Below are positions 24,028 through 32,814 of a stretch of 64,000 bases of DNA, in pieces (position 1 is the first letter of the stretch; each line of letters opens with the position of its first letter). Origin of the DNA: Longimicrobiales bacterium (GTDB lineage: Bacteria > Gemmatimonadota > Gemmatimonadetes > Longimicrobiales > Gaopeijiaceae); NCBI GenBank assembly GCA_951813395.1, contig OX638356.1, forward strand, positions 2,554,501 to 2,618,500, in the 5' to 3' direction. The notes beneath the pieces were generated by a model that saw nothing but the letters and a program-made list of their open reading frames with translations, ran no database searches and had not been told where the DNA came from. A program made the position numbers and the translations under genes.

Positions 24028-26676
24028 ATGATCAACCATCGAACTGTCTGGCACCGACGCCTCCGCATGGCCCGCACCCTGTTCGTTCATCGCTGGCACG
24101 CGGCGCAGACCGTGGGCGAGTGGTTCGGCAACGAGGCGGTGGGGGAGCGGTTCGAGCATATCAACCACGTCCGGTCGCTGGCGCAGTACGTCTGGCGCTG
24201 CGGGGCGTTCCGCGAGGACGCCGAAGGGACCGGCCGGGTCGCCCTGCCGGATGCCGCTTGCAGCCTCTGGACCATCGTGCAGCGTGTAGCCGCCAAGGGA
24301 CGCGACCACTTCGAGCGGGCCGTCCGGTATGCGGCGCGGTTTGGAGGCGACACGCCCTCTGCGTTCGCGATCCACGGGGATGCGGATCTTGCGGCCCTGC
24401 TTGGCTACGCCGCCGAGCACGCGGACATTGGGGCGTTCGCCACCGAGTTGGCTGGTCTACACCGGGCCATGCTGCGCTACTACGTGCAGATGCGCTACCT
24501 GACGGCGGCGGAGGCGGAGACCTTCAGGCGCGGGCGGATTCCGCTGCTGACCCCGCTGCGGGCGACCCGGCGCCACCCGGCCGAAGAGGGGGACCGCCCC
24601 CTCTACACGGGTCCCCTGCCCGGCGACCTGTCCGGTGCGCTCCTGAACACCTTCGCCCGCAACATCCACCATGCCCTCGCCTGCCGGGCTCGCACCGAAC
24701 TGTTTCAAACCCTGTCGGCCCACGCCCGAGGGAACGAGTTCGCGACCGAAGCGCGGGGAGGCCGGACAGGACCGGGCCTCACCATCGGAGTCCTCCTGGA
24801 ACGGAGCCGCGCCCGGTTCGTGGTCCATGACCGGGCGCTCGCCTCCATGCTGGCGAGCATTCACGAGCCCCCGATGCACCCGGTGATCCAGTGGCTGGCC
24901 GTGTTCAAGACGGCGGTGTCAACCATGATCACCGCGATGCCCGTGTTCATCGTCAAGAACTTCTTCCGCGACACGCTCGCCGGGTTCGTGGCCGGACGGT
25001 ATCCGCAGGTCCCCTTCGGCGGAACGCTGGCCGGGGGAGCCGAGGCCGTTCGCGATCTCGCGACGGGTCGCTCCGAACCGATGCGCGAGTACCTGTTGCA
25101 GGGAGGCTTCTATTCGGGGCTGGTCGAGTCCGAGACGCACCTGGCCGACATCCGGGGAGAGGACGGGAGGGTGCGGAAGGGACTCGCGGCGAGACGGACG
25201 TGGTCGCGGCTGGTCTACGCGCTTACGCGCCCGGCGTGGCTCGCGGAAGCCGGAACCCGGGTCAACCAGTTCCAGCGCGCGCGCCGAGCCGGTGCCACCA
25301 AGTATGCCGCGGCCCGGGCGGCGCGAATGGTCTCCTCCGATTTCGCGAACATCGGCTCATCGCGGGGCTGGCGCATGTACGTCCACACCGTCCCGTTCCT
25401 GAACGCCGCGATCCAAGGGCTGGACCAACTGTATCAGATCTTCCGCAGACCCCGGCGAGGCGACCCGGCGGCGCCGCCGCGCACCGCCGAGCAGCGTGCC
25501 CACATCCGCAAGGTGATCTGGTCGGGCGCGTGCCTGGCCGCCCTGTCGTGCGTCGCCTGGACGTTCAACGGATCCACCCGGGCGCGGGAACTGGCCTACC
25601 AGGGGGAGACCGACTACGACAAGGCGTCCTGGGTGACGCTCTACGATGTCGCCGGAGACGCCGACATCCGGATCCCCGTCCCGTTTCAGATCGGGGCGGC
25701 GTTCATCAAGCTTCCCGAAGTGGCCCTGGACCTCCTCGCCGGAAGGGAAACGCTGGCGGGGCCGAAGTTCGTCTGGTCGCTGATCCACGGGAACCTCGCC
25801 GTCGGCTGGATCCCGGCCGTCGCCCAGCCGATCGTCGAGATCCGGACCAACCGGAACTTCTTCGGCAACGAGATCATTCCCCCCTACATGGCGAACTGGC
25901 CCGCGGAACGCCAGTATTTCGACCGGTCCACTCCCCTGCCGTATCGCGGAATCGGTACGGCGCTCAACGTCTCCCCGCTGCATGTCCAGACCATCGTGAG
26001 GGGCTGGACGGGACATCTCGGCAACGCCGTTGTTGTCGCGCTGGACGAGGTGGTGTGGAACGAGCGGGCGAACGGGCCGAAGCCCTTTCCGAAGACGGTC
26101 CGGCTTCTCACGGGCGTGTACAGCTTGCAGCCGCCCCGCCCGCGCACCTACACCCGGTTCGGAAACGAGTTCTACGCCATTTCCGACTGGGCGGAGGGGT
26201 ATGCCCGTTCCGGCGCGTGTTCTGGATTGGGCGATTCCAGGCTGATCCCTGCGGCCTGCCGTGCACGCACTCTGGCCGGGCGCACCGTACGGGACGCTTC
26301 CGAGCTTCGCCGTCAGGGTGATGACGTTCGTACGGACCGAATCAAGAGCCGCCGCGCCAAGGAGCGTGAACTGGCGGCCCTGTACGCCCAGATCGACGGA
26401 ATGTTCCAGGTGGTATTGCCGGAGTTGCGTGGACTCAGGGAGCGCGGGCTCGGGCTGGTGGAGGCACCCGCGACCGCTTCCGGTTCCAACAGAATCCGTT
26501 CGGCGCGGCCTCAGCGACCCGCCCGACCCTTGCGTCCCCAGCGACCTGCCCGTCCCCAGCGACCTGCCCGGCCACAGCGACCTGCCCGGCCACAGCGACC
26601 TGCCCGGCCCCAGCGACCCCCAGCGACCAACTGGGACTCGTCAGGACTGCCGAGTCTTGGCCTGCTGAGTAGTTAG
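24028..26676 (+). CDS. Phage/mobile-element polyvalent-type protein (LPD38-like)
   Basis: An 882-residue protein. The middle and C-terminal parts resemble the large polyvalent-protein-associated domain LPD38: TAMPVFIVKNFFRDTLAGFV, MREYLLQGGFYSGLVESE, AARMVSSDFANIGSSRGWRM, VPFLNAAIQGLDQLYQIFRR, DVAGDADIRIPVPFQIG, TALNVSPLHVQTIVRGWTGH. One hydrophobic segment (about 490-510, IWSGACLAALSCVAWTF) could be a membrane span. The C-terminus is a proline/arginine/glutamine hexapeptide repeat. In phages such domains occur in very long proteins carried with the DNA; here it stands alone with no virion genes. It is divergent from the XRE cluster. No good ribosome site was seen, so an alternative start at 24070 is possible. 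Confidence 0.6.
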   Translation: MINHRTVWHRRLRMARTLFVHRWHAAQTVGEWFGNEAVGERFEHINHVRSLAQYVWRCGAFREDAEGTGRVALPDAACSLWTIVQRVAAKGRDHFERAVRYAARFGGDTPSAFAIHGDADLAALLGYAAEHADIGAFATELAGLHRAMLRYYVQMRYLTAAEAETFRRGRIPLLTPLRATRRHPAEEGDRPLYTGPLPGDLSGALLNTFARNIHHALACRARTELFQTLSAHARGNEFATEARGGRTGPGLTIGVLLERSRARFVVHDRALASMLASIHEPPMHPVIQWLAVFKTAVSTMITAMPVFIVKNFFRDTLAGFVAGRYPQVPFGGTLAGGAEAVRDLATGRSEPMREYLLQGGFYSGLVESETHLADIRGEDGRVRKGLAARRTWSRLVYALTRPAWLAEAGTRVNQFQRARRAGATKYAAARAARMVSSDFANIGSSRGWRMYVHTVPFLNAAIQGLDQLYQIFRRPRRGDPAAPPRTAEQRAHIRKVIWSGACLAALSCVAWTFNGSTRARELAYQGETDYDKASWVTLYDVAGDADIRIPVPFQIGAAFIKLPEVALDLLAGRETLAGPKFVWSLIHGNLAVGWIPAVAQPIVEIRTNRNFFGNEIIPPYMANWPAERQYFDRSTPLPYRGIGTALNVSPLHVQTIVRGWTGHLGNAVVVALDEVVWNERANGPKPFPKTVRLLTGVYSLQPPRPRTYTRFGNEFYAISDWAEGYARSGACSGLGDSRLIPAACRARTLAGRTVRDASELRRQGDDVRTDRIKSRRAKERELAALYAQIDGMFQVVLPELRGLRERGLGLVEAPATASGSNRIRSARPQRPARPLRPQRPARPQRPARPQRPARPQRPARPQRPPATNWDSSGLPSLGLLSS
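26512..26628 (+). repeat. 18-base tandem repeat coding (RPQRPA)n
   Basis: An 18-base unit (cagcgacctgcccggcca and variants) is repeated about six times, with regular starts at 26539, 26557, 26575, 26593 and 26611. It encodes RPQRPA repeats at the C-terminus of the polyvalent-type protein. Near-identical copies suggest recent expansion by slippage, so copy number may vary between strains. Confidence 0.85.
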
Positions 26677-26772
26677 GCGATGAGGAATGGTTGTAGCTTT
26701 TACTGGAGCCGACGCTTCCCGAACGAGAGCAGTTGGAGTGTCTTCGCACATCGCGGCCAAGAGTGACACCAC

Positions 26773-27789
26773 ATGAGCGGTATGGAATCCTGGGAGGCGA
26801 TGATTGCGCGCGTGGCTGTCGACTGCCAAGAAGAGCTGCGGGAGGCTGTTGACGCGTTGAAGATAGCCCGAGCGAAGGCCCACATTCGCGATGTTCGGGA
26901 CGGACACCGATCCCGTGGACTCATAGAAGACCCGGGGTTCACCGATCTCAACGTGCTAGACCTGTTGACCGACGCCGAGGTCTGCGCTGAAGTGGGCGAC
27001 TTTACGGAGGCGGACGAGATTCTTGAAGCAGTGCGGCGCGTCGTCGTTCCCGCACCCGGCAACTCGCCCGGAGAAGGCTTGGGCATCCACTACTTGGAAT
27101 CCGAAATCCAAGAAGCGATTCTGGACGCCGAGAGGGTGATCGATAACCTGCATGGCTTGACCCCAGACCCACCCGGGGATGTGCTCAGGGAAGCCGATAG
27201 GGTCATCGAGAAGCTGAATGGTCTGGTGGGCGTCGTCGAGAAGGGTAAGCAGCCCTCCCAAGGCCATCCTCCGCCCATTGACGTAGCACCAGCCGCCTCA
27301 AAGTACCTCGATGGCGATGCCCGCCCTACGTGGGCCGCAGAGAGCCGAGGACCATTCTCATGGGTGCGGCGCCTACTTCGGAAAGCGGGCGTTTCTAGGG
27401 GGTCGGCGTATGCAGGGCGAATTGTGGACTTGCTTCAGGCTAAGTCGCTCGGAAACGACTACCCCCTATGGGGAAGGATTGAATCAGATCACCCACGTGT
27501 CCTCGACTTCTTGGACTCGACTGGTGCTGTTGTAACCCGCCCCGATGGTTCCCCTCTCGATCCAGCGCAGTCCTTCCGAGTGGCAGACAGATCAACGGGA
27601 TTCGAACGTAACGGTGACGGGCCAGGCCAGATCGCCTTCGCCATTATCTTGGATCACACCGGTTCCCCCCACATCGCCGAGCGCCTGTACCGAAAGCTGA
27701 ACGATAGCGTCTTCACGCGATTGCCCATAGACAGGCCGTGGAGCCTGCCGGTCGCCGACCTTGATGATTGGCTCCACACGAATGGCTAG
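26773..27789 (+). CDS. Protein of unknown function
   Basis: A 338-residue, apparently soluble and acidic protein. The N-terminal about 100 residues are helical (MESWEAMIARVAVDCQEELR, VLDLLTDAEVCAEVGDFTEA). A second helical segment contains two similar turns, EAILDAERVIDNLHGLT and READRVIEKLNGLV (about 115-155), which look like an internal duplication. A linker leads to a compact C-terminal part (RVLDFLDSTGAVVTRPDGSP, PIDRPWSLPVADLDDWL). Base composition is lower in GC than the core genes, fitting acquired DNA. No family was recognised; it follows the polyvalent-type gene by 96 bases and may be cargo of the same element. Confidence 0.5.
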   Translation: MSGMESWEAMIARVAVDCQEELREAVDALKIARAKAHIRDVRDGHRSRGLIEDPGFTDLNVLDLLTDAEVCAEVGDFTEADEILEAVRRVVVPAPGNSPGEGLGIHYLESEIQEAILDAERVIDNLHGLTPDPPGDVLREADRVIEKLNGLVGVVEKGKQPSQGHPPPIDVAPAASKYLDGDARPTWAAESRGPFSWVRRLLRKAGVSRGSAYAGRIVDLLQAKSLGNDYPLWGRIESDHPRVLDFLDSTGAVVTRPDGSPLDPAQSFRVADRSTGFERNGDGPGQIAFAIILDHTGSPHIAERLYRKLNDSVFTRLPIDRPWSLPVADLDDWLHTNG

Positions 27790-28175
27790 AGGCCGCGTCA
27801 GGATTGTCCAGTCATCGCATCCACGAGGACGTGACGAAGGAGCCCCCACAGGTTCGACATCTTGCGTTGCGCTCAGAGACAAGCAGACCCATCGAGAATC
27901 AGATTCGTAGGGGACCACCCGCCGAGGTTACGGAGGGAGAACGCCGGCTCGGTCACGTTGACGGCACCGGTCCACGGTTTCTGCGACGGACCTGACTTCG
28001 CAGGTTGTTGCCGCCCTACGCGCTCGCCCACCGCCGGTTCGTCGGACTGGCGGGCTTCGCTCGACGGGCCGAGCCACGATGGCTCCATAGCCACCATCCT
28101 CTCCCGAGCCGTGCTCCGCAGCATCGGGAAATGGCCTGCAAACGGTAACACCGAACTCAGGCATTGGGGAAGCTC
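27790..28175. other. Non-coding or decayed stretch before an insertion sequence
   Basis: These 386 bases lie between the 338-residue gene and the left end of the DDE insertion sequence. Open frames exist on both strands, but none has recognisable domain content or a good start. It is probably relic DNA. Confidence 0.4.
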
Positions 28176-28206
28176 CAGTCTTGTCCAACGGCAAATGAGC
28201 CTGAAC
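28176..28206 (+). repeat. Left terminal inverted repeat of the DDE element
   Basis: It begins cagtcttgtccaacgg and ends tgagcctgaac. It pairs with 29687-29718 with one gap and a few mismatches. Confidence 0.75.
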
Positions 28207-28266
28207 GCGGGGCCGGTTTCCAGCGGGAAGTGAGCCTGAAGGCCGGGGCGAAGAGATCATTGGAGG

Positions 28267-29529
28267 ATGATCGTGACACTTCGCACCGAACGAATCCGGA
28301 CGCTCGACCAGATGCGCGCCTTCGTGGAAGGCAACGAATCTGCGGACTTCCAGATCACCGACCGCACTTCCGCCTACGTCTTCGTCCGCCGCACGCTGGT
28401 CCGCTTCGAGTACCACGGCCTCGGGAAGCCCGACAAGGGGCTGGTGAAGCGGTTCCTTGAGAAGGCGACGGGCATTTCCCGCGCCCAGGTCACCCGCCTG
28501 ATCCGACAGCACCGCCGGACGGGCCACATCCGCGACCACCGCAACAAGCCCCCGGCCAACGCCTTCCGGCGGCGCTACACGCCCCACGACGCCGCTCTGC
28601 TCGCCGAGGTCGACGAAGCCTTCGGCCAGCCCTCCGGACCCGCCACCAAGGTGGTCCTGCAACGCATGCACGAGGTCTACGGCGACGGACGCTTCGCACG
28701 CCTCGCCTCGATCTCCAACGGCCACATCTACAACCTCCGCAAGACCCGCGCGTACCGGACCGGCCGCCTCACCTTCCGTAAGACCCGGTCCACTCCCATC
28801 GCCATCGGGATCCGCCGCAAGCCGCGGCCGGATGGCAAACCCGGCCATCTCCGCGTCGACACCGTCCACCTCGGCGACCGCGACGACCGGAAGGGCATCT
28901 ATCTCATCAACGTCGTCGACGAAGTCACGCAGTTCCAACACCTTGGAGCCGTGCCGCGCATCACCCAGCACTTCCTCGTCCCGCGCCTCGAAGCCCTGCT
29001 GGCCGCCTTCCCCTTCACCGTCCACGCCTTCCATGCGGACAACGGCAGCGAATACGTCAACGGCCGGGTGGCCGCGCTGCTCAACAAGCTCCACGTCGGC
29101 GTCTTCACCAAGTCCCGGCCCCGCCATCCCAACGACAACGCGCTGGTCGAGACCAAGAACGGAGCCGTCGTCCGCAAGTGGCTCGGCCACATCCACGTCC
29201 CCCACGCCCTCGTCCCCCAGGTCAACGCCTTCCTCCACGACCACCTCTGCCCCTTCCTCAACTTCCACCGGCCCTGCCTCTTCCCCACCGAAATCACCAG
29301 CCCCACCGGCCGAGTCAAGCGGCGCTACCGGCAACAGGACGTGACCACGCCCCACGAGCGCTTCAAGGCCCTGCCCGGCGCCGAAGCCTTCCTCCGGCCC
29401 GGTGTCACCCTCGGTGCCCTCGACCAACTCGCCGCCGCAACCACCGACCTCGACGCCGCCCAAGCCGTCCAGCGCTCCCGCGACGAACTCTTCCGCGCCA
29501 TCGGCCAGTCCAGCAACTCCGCCGCGTGA
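28267..29529 (+). CDS. Transposase with integrase (rve) catalytic core
   Basis: A 420-residue protein. An N-terminal helix-turn-helix region (LVKRFLEKATGISRAQVTRL, about 59-78) precedes an rve/RNase-H-like core with the catalytic triad D198 (LRVDTVHLGD), D258 (FHADNGSEYVNG) and E295 (NDNALVETKNGAVVRKW), giving the usual spacing of about 36 residues between the second D and E. The C-terminal TTPHERFKALPGAEAFLRPG is typical of integrase-type transposases of the IS481/IS3 neighbourhood. The frame is intact and fills the element between its inverted repeats, so it is probably functional. Start ATG 28267 follows attggagg. Confidence 0.88.
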   Translation: MIVTLRTERIRTLDQMRAFVEGNESADFQITDRTSAYVFVRRTLVRFEYHGLGKPDKGLVKRFLEKATGISRAQVTRLIRQHRRTGHIRDHRNKPPANAFRRRYTPHDAALLAEVDEAFGQPSGPATKVVLQRMHEVYGDGRFARLASISNGHIYNLRKTRAYRTGRLTFRKTRSTPIAIGIRRKPRPDGKPGHLRVDTVHLGDRDDRKGIYLINVVDEVTQFQHLGAVPRITQHFLVPRLEALLAAFPFTVHAFHADNGSEYVNGRVAALLNKLHVGVFTKSRPRHPNDNALVETKNGAVVRKWLGHIHVPHALVPQVNAFLHDHLCPFLNFHRPCLFPTEITSPTGRVKRRYRQQDVTTPHERFKALPGAEAFLRPGVTLGALDQLAAATTDLDAAQAVQRSRDELFRAIGQSSNSAA

Positions 29530-29686
29530 TCCGACTCGCGCCAACCGCAAGCTTGCCGGAGACCCTCCTGCCTCTCCGGCGTCCCACGGCCCGCCGGTTG
29601 CCTCTCTCCCCCGTACAAGGAGATAATGATACACCCTCAACTGCCACCTGCCCCGGGCTCGGGCCTCACCCCTCGCACCTTCTCCG

Positions 29687-29718
29687 GTTCAGGCTCATCT
29701 CCGTATTGGAAAAGACTG
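29687..29718 (-). repeat. Right terminal inverted repeat of the DDE element
   Basis: Read inward on the minus strand it begins cagtcttttccaatacgg and ends tgagcctgaac, matching the left end. Confidence 0.75.
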
Positions 29719-30188
29719 CTCCGGTCGCCGTTCCGCGATTGGGCCACCGAGGAAACGGACCACCCGCGCGAGGATGTGGGAGGCGGCGCTGGCGCACGCG
29801 GACCGGAACAAAGGTTGAGGCCGCGTCCCGTCGCACCGACCCGTTCGAGCGGCGGCGCTGCCCGCGAAGTGTGACATTTTCAATGGCCAGAAGTGCGACA
29901 TTTTCAATGGCCATTGACAACGCCCCGGGGAGGGTGTTTCCGCCAGTCGCAGTCGCGTCTCTGCCCGGTCCCCGGCCGTCCGGCGTTATGGACGACGCCC
30001 ACTATCGACGCGCTGGAGGCTGCCTCGGCGGCAGCCCAGTTCCCCGATCGCCTCGTCTTCCATGCCCGAGCAGGCCTTTTCTGCGCGACCCACTAACGGG
30101 CGCACCGGAAGGAAAACGCGACCGCCGCGCGGAGGCACTCTCCACACCGGGAATTGCCCTCGGATCCCGGCCGCAGGTATCCTCAGGT
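29719..30188. other. Decayed intergenic stretch
   Basis: About 470 bases between the right end of the DDE element and the propeller gene. Apart from the two IS21-like end repeats (29867-29912), no gene or RNA was recognised. An open frame at 29626-29874 spans the IS end and has no domain content. Confidence 0.4.
29867..29912. repeat. Two direct repeats resembling an IS21-family end
   Basis: The 22-base unit aagtgtgacattttcaatgg-cc occurs at 29867-29888 and, with one change (gcgaca), at 29891-29912, a period of 24. Multiple spaced terminal repeats of this kind are typical of IS21-family ends. No istA or istB gene remains nearby, so this would be a solo end or footprint. Assignment is by resemblance. 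Confidence 0.5.
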
Positions 30189-31418
30189 ATGGACCATTTA
30201 GACTGCGGCACGTTGAAGCCCGCACTTCGTGACTGGCTGAAGCCTACAGCCAACTGGCGAGCGATGATCGTCCTGGCGTTTGCCGGTGTCGGAGGCAGCC
30301 CAGACCAGGAATGCACCCAACTGGTCGAGCATGGCCGCATAGGCTTACTCGACGGCGCGCCCGAGTATTCGTTTACGGAGATCAACTCCATCGCTGTCGC
30401 GGAGTCGGGAACGGTGTATGTGGGCGACGCACACGAGTTGTCCATCCGGGAGTTCGGAGCGGACGGGAAGTTCGCGCGCTGGATCGGTCGGGAAGGTGAG
30501 GGGCCGGGCGAATTCCGATCAATCGCTGGCGTGTCCATCCTGCCGGACGGTCGGCTGGCCGCATGGGACCGGGGCAACCGCAGGATCACCGTGTTCGGAA
30601 CGAATGGCGAGTATGAAGAGGCCATCAGAACCGAAGGGGTGCGCCCACCATATCTCTTCGTTGACCGAGCCTTCCTCACGGACTCAGCCGGTCGGTACTA
30701 CCTGCGGATCTTGGCCAAGCCACCATCCATCTCCTCCGATCTGCGCGAAATGGCCGGAGTGCAGTACGGCTACCTGCGCCTGTCGCCGGACGGCACCGTC
30801 CTTGACACTATCGCGGCTCCCCAGGCTATGCCTCCCGGGCTGCCCGAATCGATCGTCATCGACACTCGGGGGGGTGACCGCAGCCCCTTCCCAGAGCAGG
30901 TATTGGACGCGCTGAGCCCGTTCGGCCACCTCGTAACAGGCCACAACGCGACCTACGCATTCTCAATTCTGGATCCTGCCGGTACGATCGAGGTGGAGCG
31001 GGAGGGATTCCGGTCCGCAGAGGTGATGGCCGAAGAACGTGCGCAGTGGCGTGCGCGCGTCGCCTTCGCCGAGCGGAGGTCCGGTATGTCGTTCCGCGAC
31101 GTTCCGACGCGCAAGCCCGCGTATCGAGACCTGTGGGTCGATCTGGATGGAAGGATCTGGATCCACCGCTACGCCGAGGCGGTCGATAGCGGTGAGCCGA
31201 TCCCGGAGCTGTGGCTCGACTACCTCGAAGGCGACGAACCCCGGATTACATGGGCGGAGCCGTCGCTATACGACGTGTACTCGGCGGATGGCCAGCTCCT
31301 ATACTGCGTCCAAGCTCCCGCCGATGCGGAAGTGGTAACGAGCCGCGGGTCGCTTGTCTGGGGAATTCTGCGAGGTGCTCTCGACGAGGAGTACTTGGTG
31401 AGCTGGCGGATCGAATAG
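30189..31418 (+). CDS. Six-bladed beta-propeller (NHL-like) protein
   Basis: A 409-residue protein if ATG 30189 is the start (an ATG at 30264 is a possible alternative; neither has a strong ribosome site). Blade motifs of the 6-bladed beta-propeller family are visible: FTEINSIAVAESGTVYVGDA, SIREFGADGKFARWIGREGE, GPGEFRSIAGVSILPDGRLA, WDRGNRRITVFGTNGEYEEA, and later LRLSPDGTVLDTI and AYRDLWVDLDGRIWIHRYAE. The family is common as secreted or lipid-anchored proteins in Gemmatimonadota and Bacteroidota. The N-terminus has a weak hydrophobic stretch (about 24-35, AMIVLAFAGVGG), so export is uncertain. Function unknown. Confidence 0.75.
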   Translation: MDHLDCGTLKPALRDWLKPTANWRAMIVLAFAGVGGSPDQECTQLVEHGRIGLLDGAPEYSFTEINSIAVAESGTVYVGDAHELSIREFGADGKFARWIGREGEGPGEFRSIAGVSILPDGRLAAWDRGNRRITVFGTNGEYEEAIRTEGVRPPYLFVDRAFLTDSAGRYYLRILAKPPSISSDLREMAGVQYGYLRLSPDGTVLDTIAAPQAMPPGLPESIVIDTRGGDRSPFPEQVLDALSPFGHLVTGHNATYAFSILDPAGTIEVEREGFRSAEVMAEERAQWRARVAFAERRSGMSFRDVPTRKPAYRDLWVDLDGRIWIHRYAEAVDSGEPIPELWLDYLEGDEPRITWAEPSLYDVYSADGQLLYCVQAPADAEVVTSRGSLVWGILRGALDEEYLVSWRIE

Positions 31419-31789
31419 CGCTGCGCCCCGTCTCTACCCCACAGCCTTGAACATTGCCATCATTCGATTCCTCTCGTGATGGACTGCACGATCTACGCGT
31501 CGGGAATCTCGCCGGGAAGGATGTGTCCGCCGGATGGGAGCCCCTCGACCCACCAAGGGTCACCGTGCTGGCGGGGCGATACGGCTGTCTCGGAATGCCG
31601 TCGTCCCGCTCCGGTCACCGTCGTGCAGCCCCTTGGGAGCGATGGCGGCGAGGTTCCCGAGACGGGAGCGGAATGTCCTTGTATGAGGCCCCCCGCAACC
31701 AACTGCGTCCGGGGAACGGGTTTGCGGGATGGACCGTTTGCGATGTAGGGAGCCGGATCTCCAAGGTAAGGATTGCGGGCAAATGTCAC

Positions 31790-32275
31790 ATGAGACCAAC
31801 TGAAGAGTTCCCAGGGTTCAGGCCGGCTGCTGACCCCCAAGAGCAGGTGGATCGTGCGATGGCCCTGCTGGGCGGCCGCCCCGACCTGGCTGGCCGTCTC
31901 CGTATCAAGCCTGATCCGGCGAGGAAGCTGCGGACAGGTGGCTGGAGTGTGTTTGGGTTTCGAGGGTCCAGAGGCGGGTCCAACGAGAGCCCGCACCTCT
32001 TGCTGCATGTCGCGGACAAGGACGTATGCGCGAGAGTGATCCTGCCGAACAAGGCGCGGGGTGGGTTGTGGACCAAGCTGCGATCTCGGAGCTTGGCCCA
32101 CCTGATGTCCCAGGTGTCGCGGGAGATGGAACCTGCGATGGCGAATTGCCCGGGGATGGAGCCCCGCTTGATTCTGAAGCAACGGCATTGGCGCACCCGC
32201 AGAGGCCCGTCATTTCAGGATGCCTACTTGGACGTCGATCTGGCAGATCGTGCAGTCCTGATTGAACTTACGTGA
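31790..32275 (+). CDS. Unknown protein, probably a fragment
   Basis: A 161-residue reading from ATG 31790; the open frame extends upstream to 31454, but that part has unconvincing composition. Convincing protein-like sequence is seen in SPHLLLHVADKDVCARVILP, GLWTKLRSRSLAHLMSQVSR, GMEPRLILKQRHWRTRRGPS and FQDAYLDVDL. It then ends abruptly, a few residues after this strand. No domain was recognised. It sits at the right edge of the accessory region, beside the convergent amidohydrolase operon. Confidence 0.35.
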   Translation: MRPTEEFPGFRPAADPQEQVDRAMALLGGRPDLAGRLRIKPDPARKLRTGGWSVFGFRGSRGGSNESPHLLLHVADKDVCARVILPNKARGGLWTKLRSRSLAHLMSQVSREMEPAMANCPGMEPRLILKQRHWRTRRGPSFQDAYLDVDLADRAVLIELT

Positions 32276-32289
32276 TTCCTTGCCGTGAT

Positions 32290-32814
32290 CTACGCTTCAG
32301 ATATCCTGCCAGCCCGGCGGCCCGCCTCCCCCGGAAGCGCGCCGACGCTGTCCGCCACCGCCTCGGGCAGCCGCGCCACCGCCAGCGCAAGCTCCGCCGC
32401 GAACTCCTCGGCGATCAGGCGGTCGGAACGCTTGATTCGCAACACCAGCCTGGCCGGGTGCTTGAGCTTGAGCCCCTCGTGGCCCGCGATGCTCTCGAAC
32501 GCGAGCAGGTCCGACGCGGCGATGACCAGTTTGGGCCCCGTCAGGGTCCACCAGCGGCGTGGAGGGACGGCCGCACCCGCCACCTTGGCCAGCGGGATCA
32601 CGATCTCCCGGACCGGCTCGATCTTCTCGAGAGTCTCGTAGGTGCTGCCCATCTTCTCGGTGCGCACCGCGAGCCGCCACTGCACGACCAGCTGTTCCGC
32701 CTCGAGGCGCAGGAGGCCATGAGCCGTCTCGGTGGTCGACTCGTAGCCTCCGCGCGCGTCCCAGAGGTCGGAACTGCGCTTCAGCGTGAACGGTACGGCG
32801 GAAAAGCCGGTCAC
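32290..32814 (-). CDS. Unknown protein, last gene of amidohydrolase operon
   Basis: A 174-residue protein starting at GTG 32814, which overlaps the amidohydrolase stop (GTGA). It has beta-rich sequence (GLLRLEAEQLVVQWRLAVRT, VREIVIPLAKVAGAAVPPRR, WWTLTGPKLVIAASDLLAFE, ARLVLRIKRSDRLIAEEF) followed by a helix, a pattern resembling PH-like/bPH domains that are often used in envelope or membrane-associated proteins. There is no signal peptide or span. The PH-like reading is tentative. The coupling suggests it works with the amidohydrolase operon. Confidence 0.55.
   Translation of the reverse strand: MTGFSAVPFTLKRSSDLWDARGGYESTTETAHGLLRLEAEQLVVQWRLAVRTEKMGSTYETLEKIEPVREIVIPLAKVAGAAVPPRRWWTLTGPKLVIAASDLLAFESIAGHEGLKLKHPARLVLRIKRSDRLIAEEFAAELALAVARLPEAVADSVGALPGEAGRRAGRISEA

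Larger units (their letters stand above)
28176..29718 (+). mobile_element. Complete DDE insertion sequence with imperfect terminal inverted repeats
   Basis: A 1543-base element holding one transposase gene. The ends match in inverted orientation over about 31 bases: the left begins cagtcttgtccaacgg and ends tgagcctgaac; the right, read inward, begins cagtcttttccaatacgg and ends tgagcctgaac, with one gap. Both ends are flanked by ctc (28173-28175 and 29719-29721), a possible 3-base target duplication. A second subterminal gagcctgaa copy lies near 28232. The family was not assigned. Confidence 0.8.

Noticed and set aside
29626-29874. Small gene spanning the right end of the DDE element
   Set aside because: It crosses the terminal repeat, has low-complexity basic composition and no domain.
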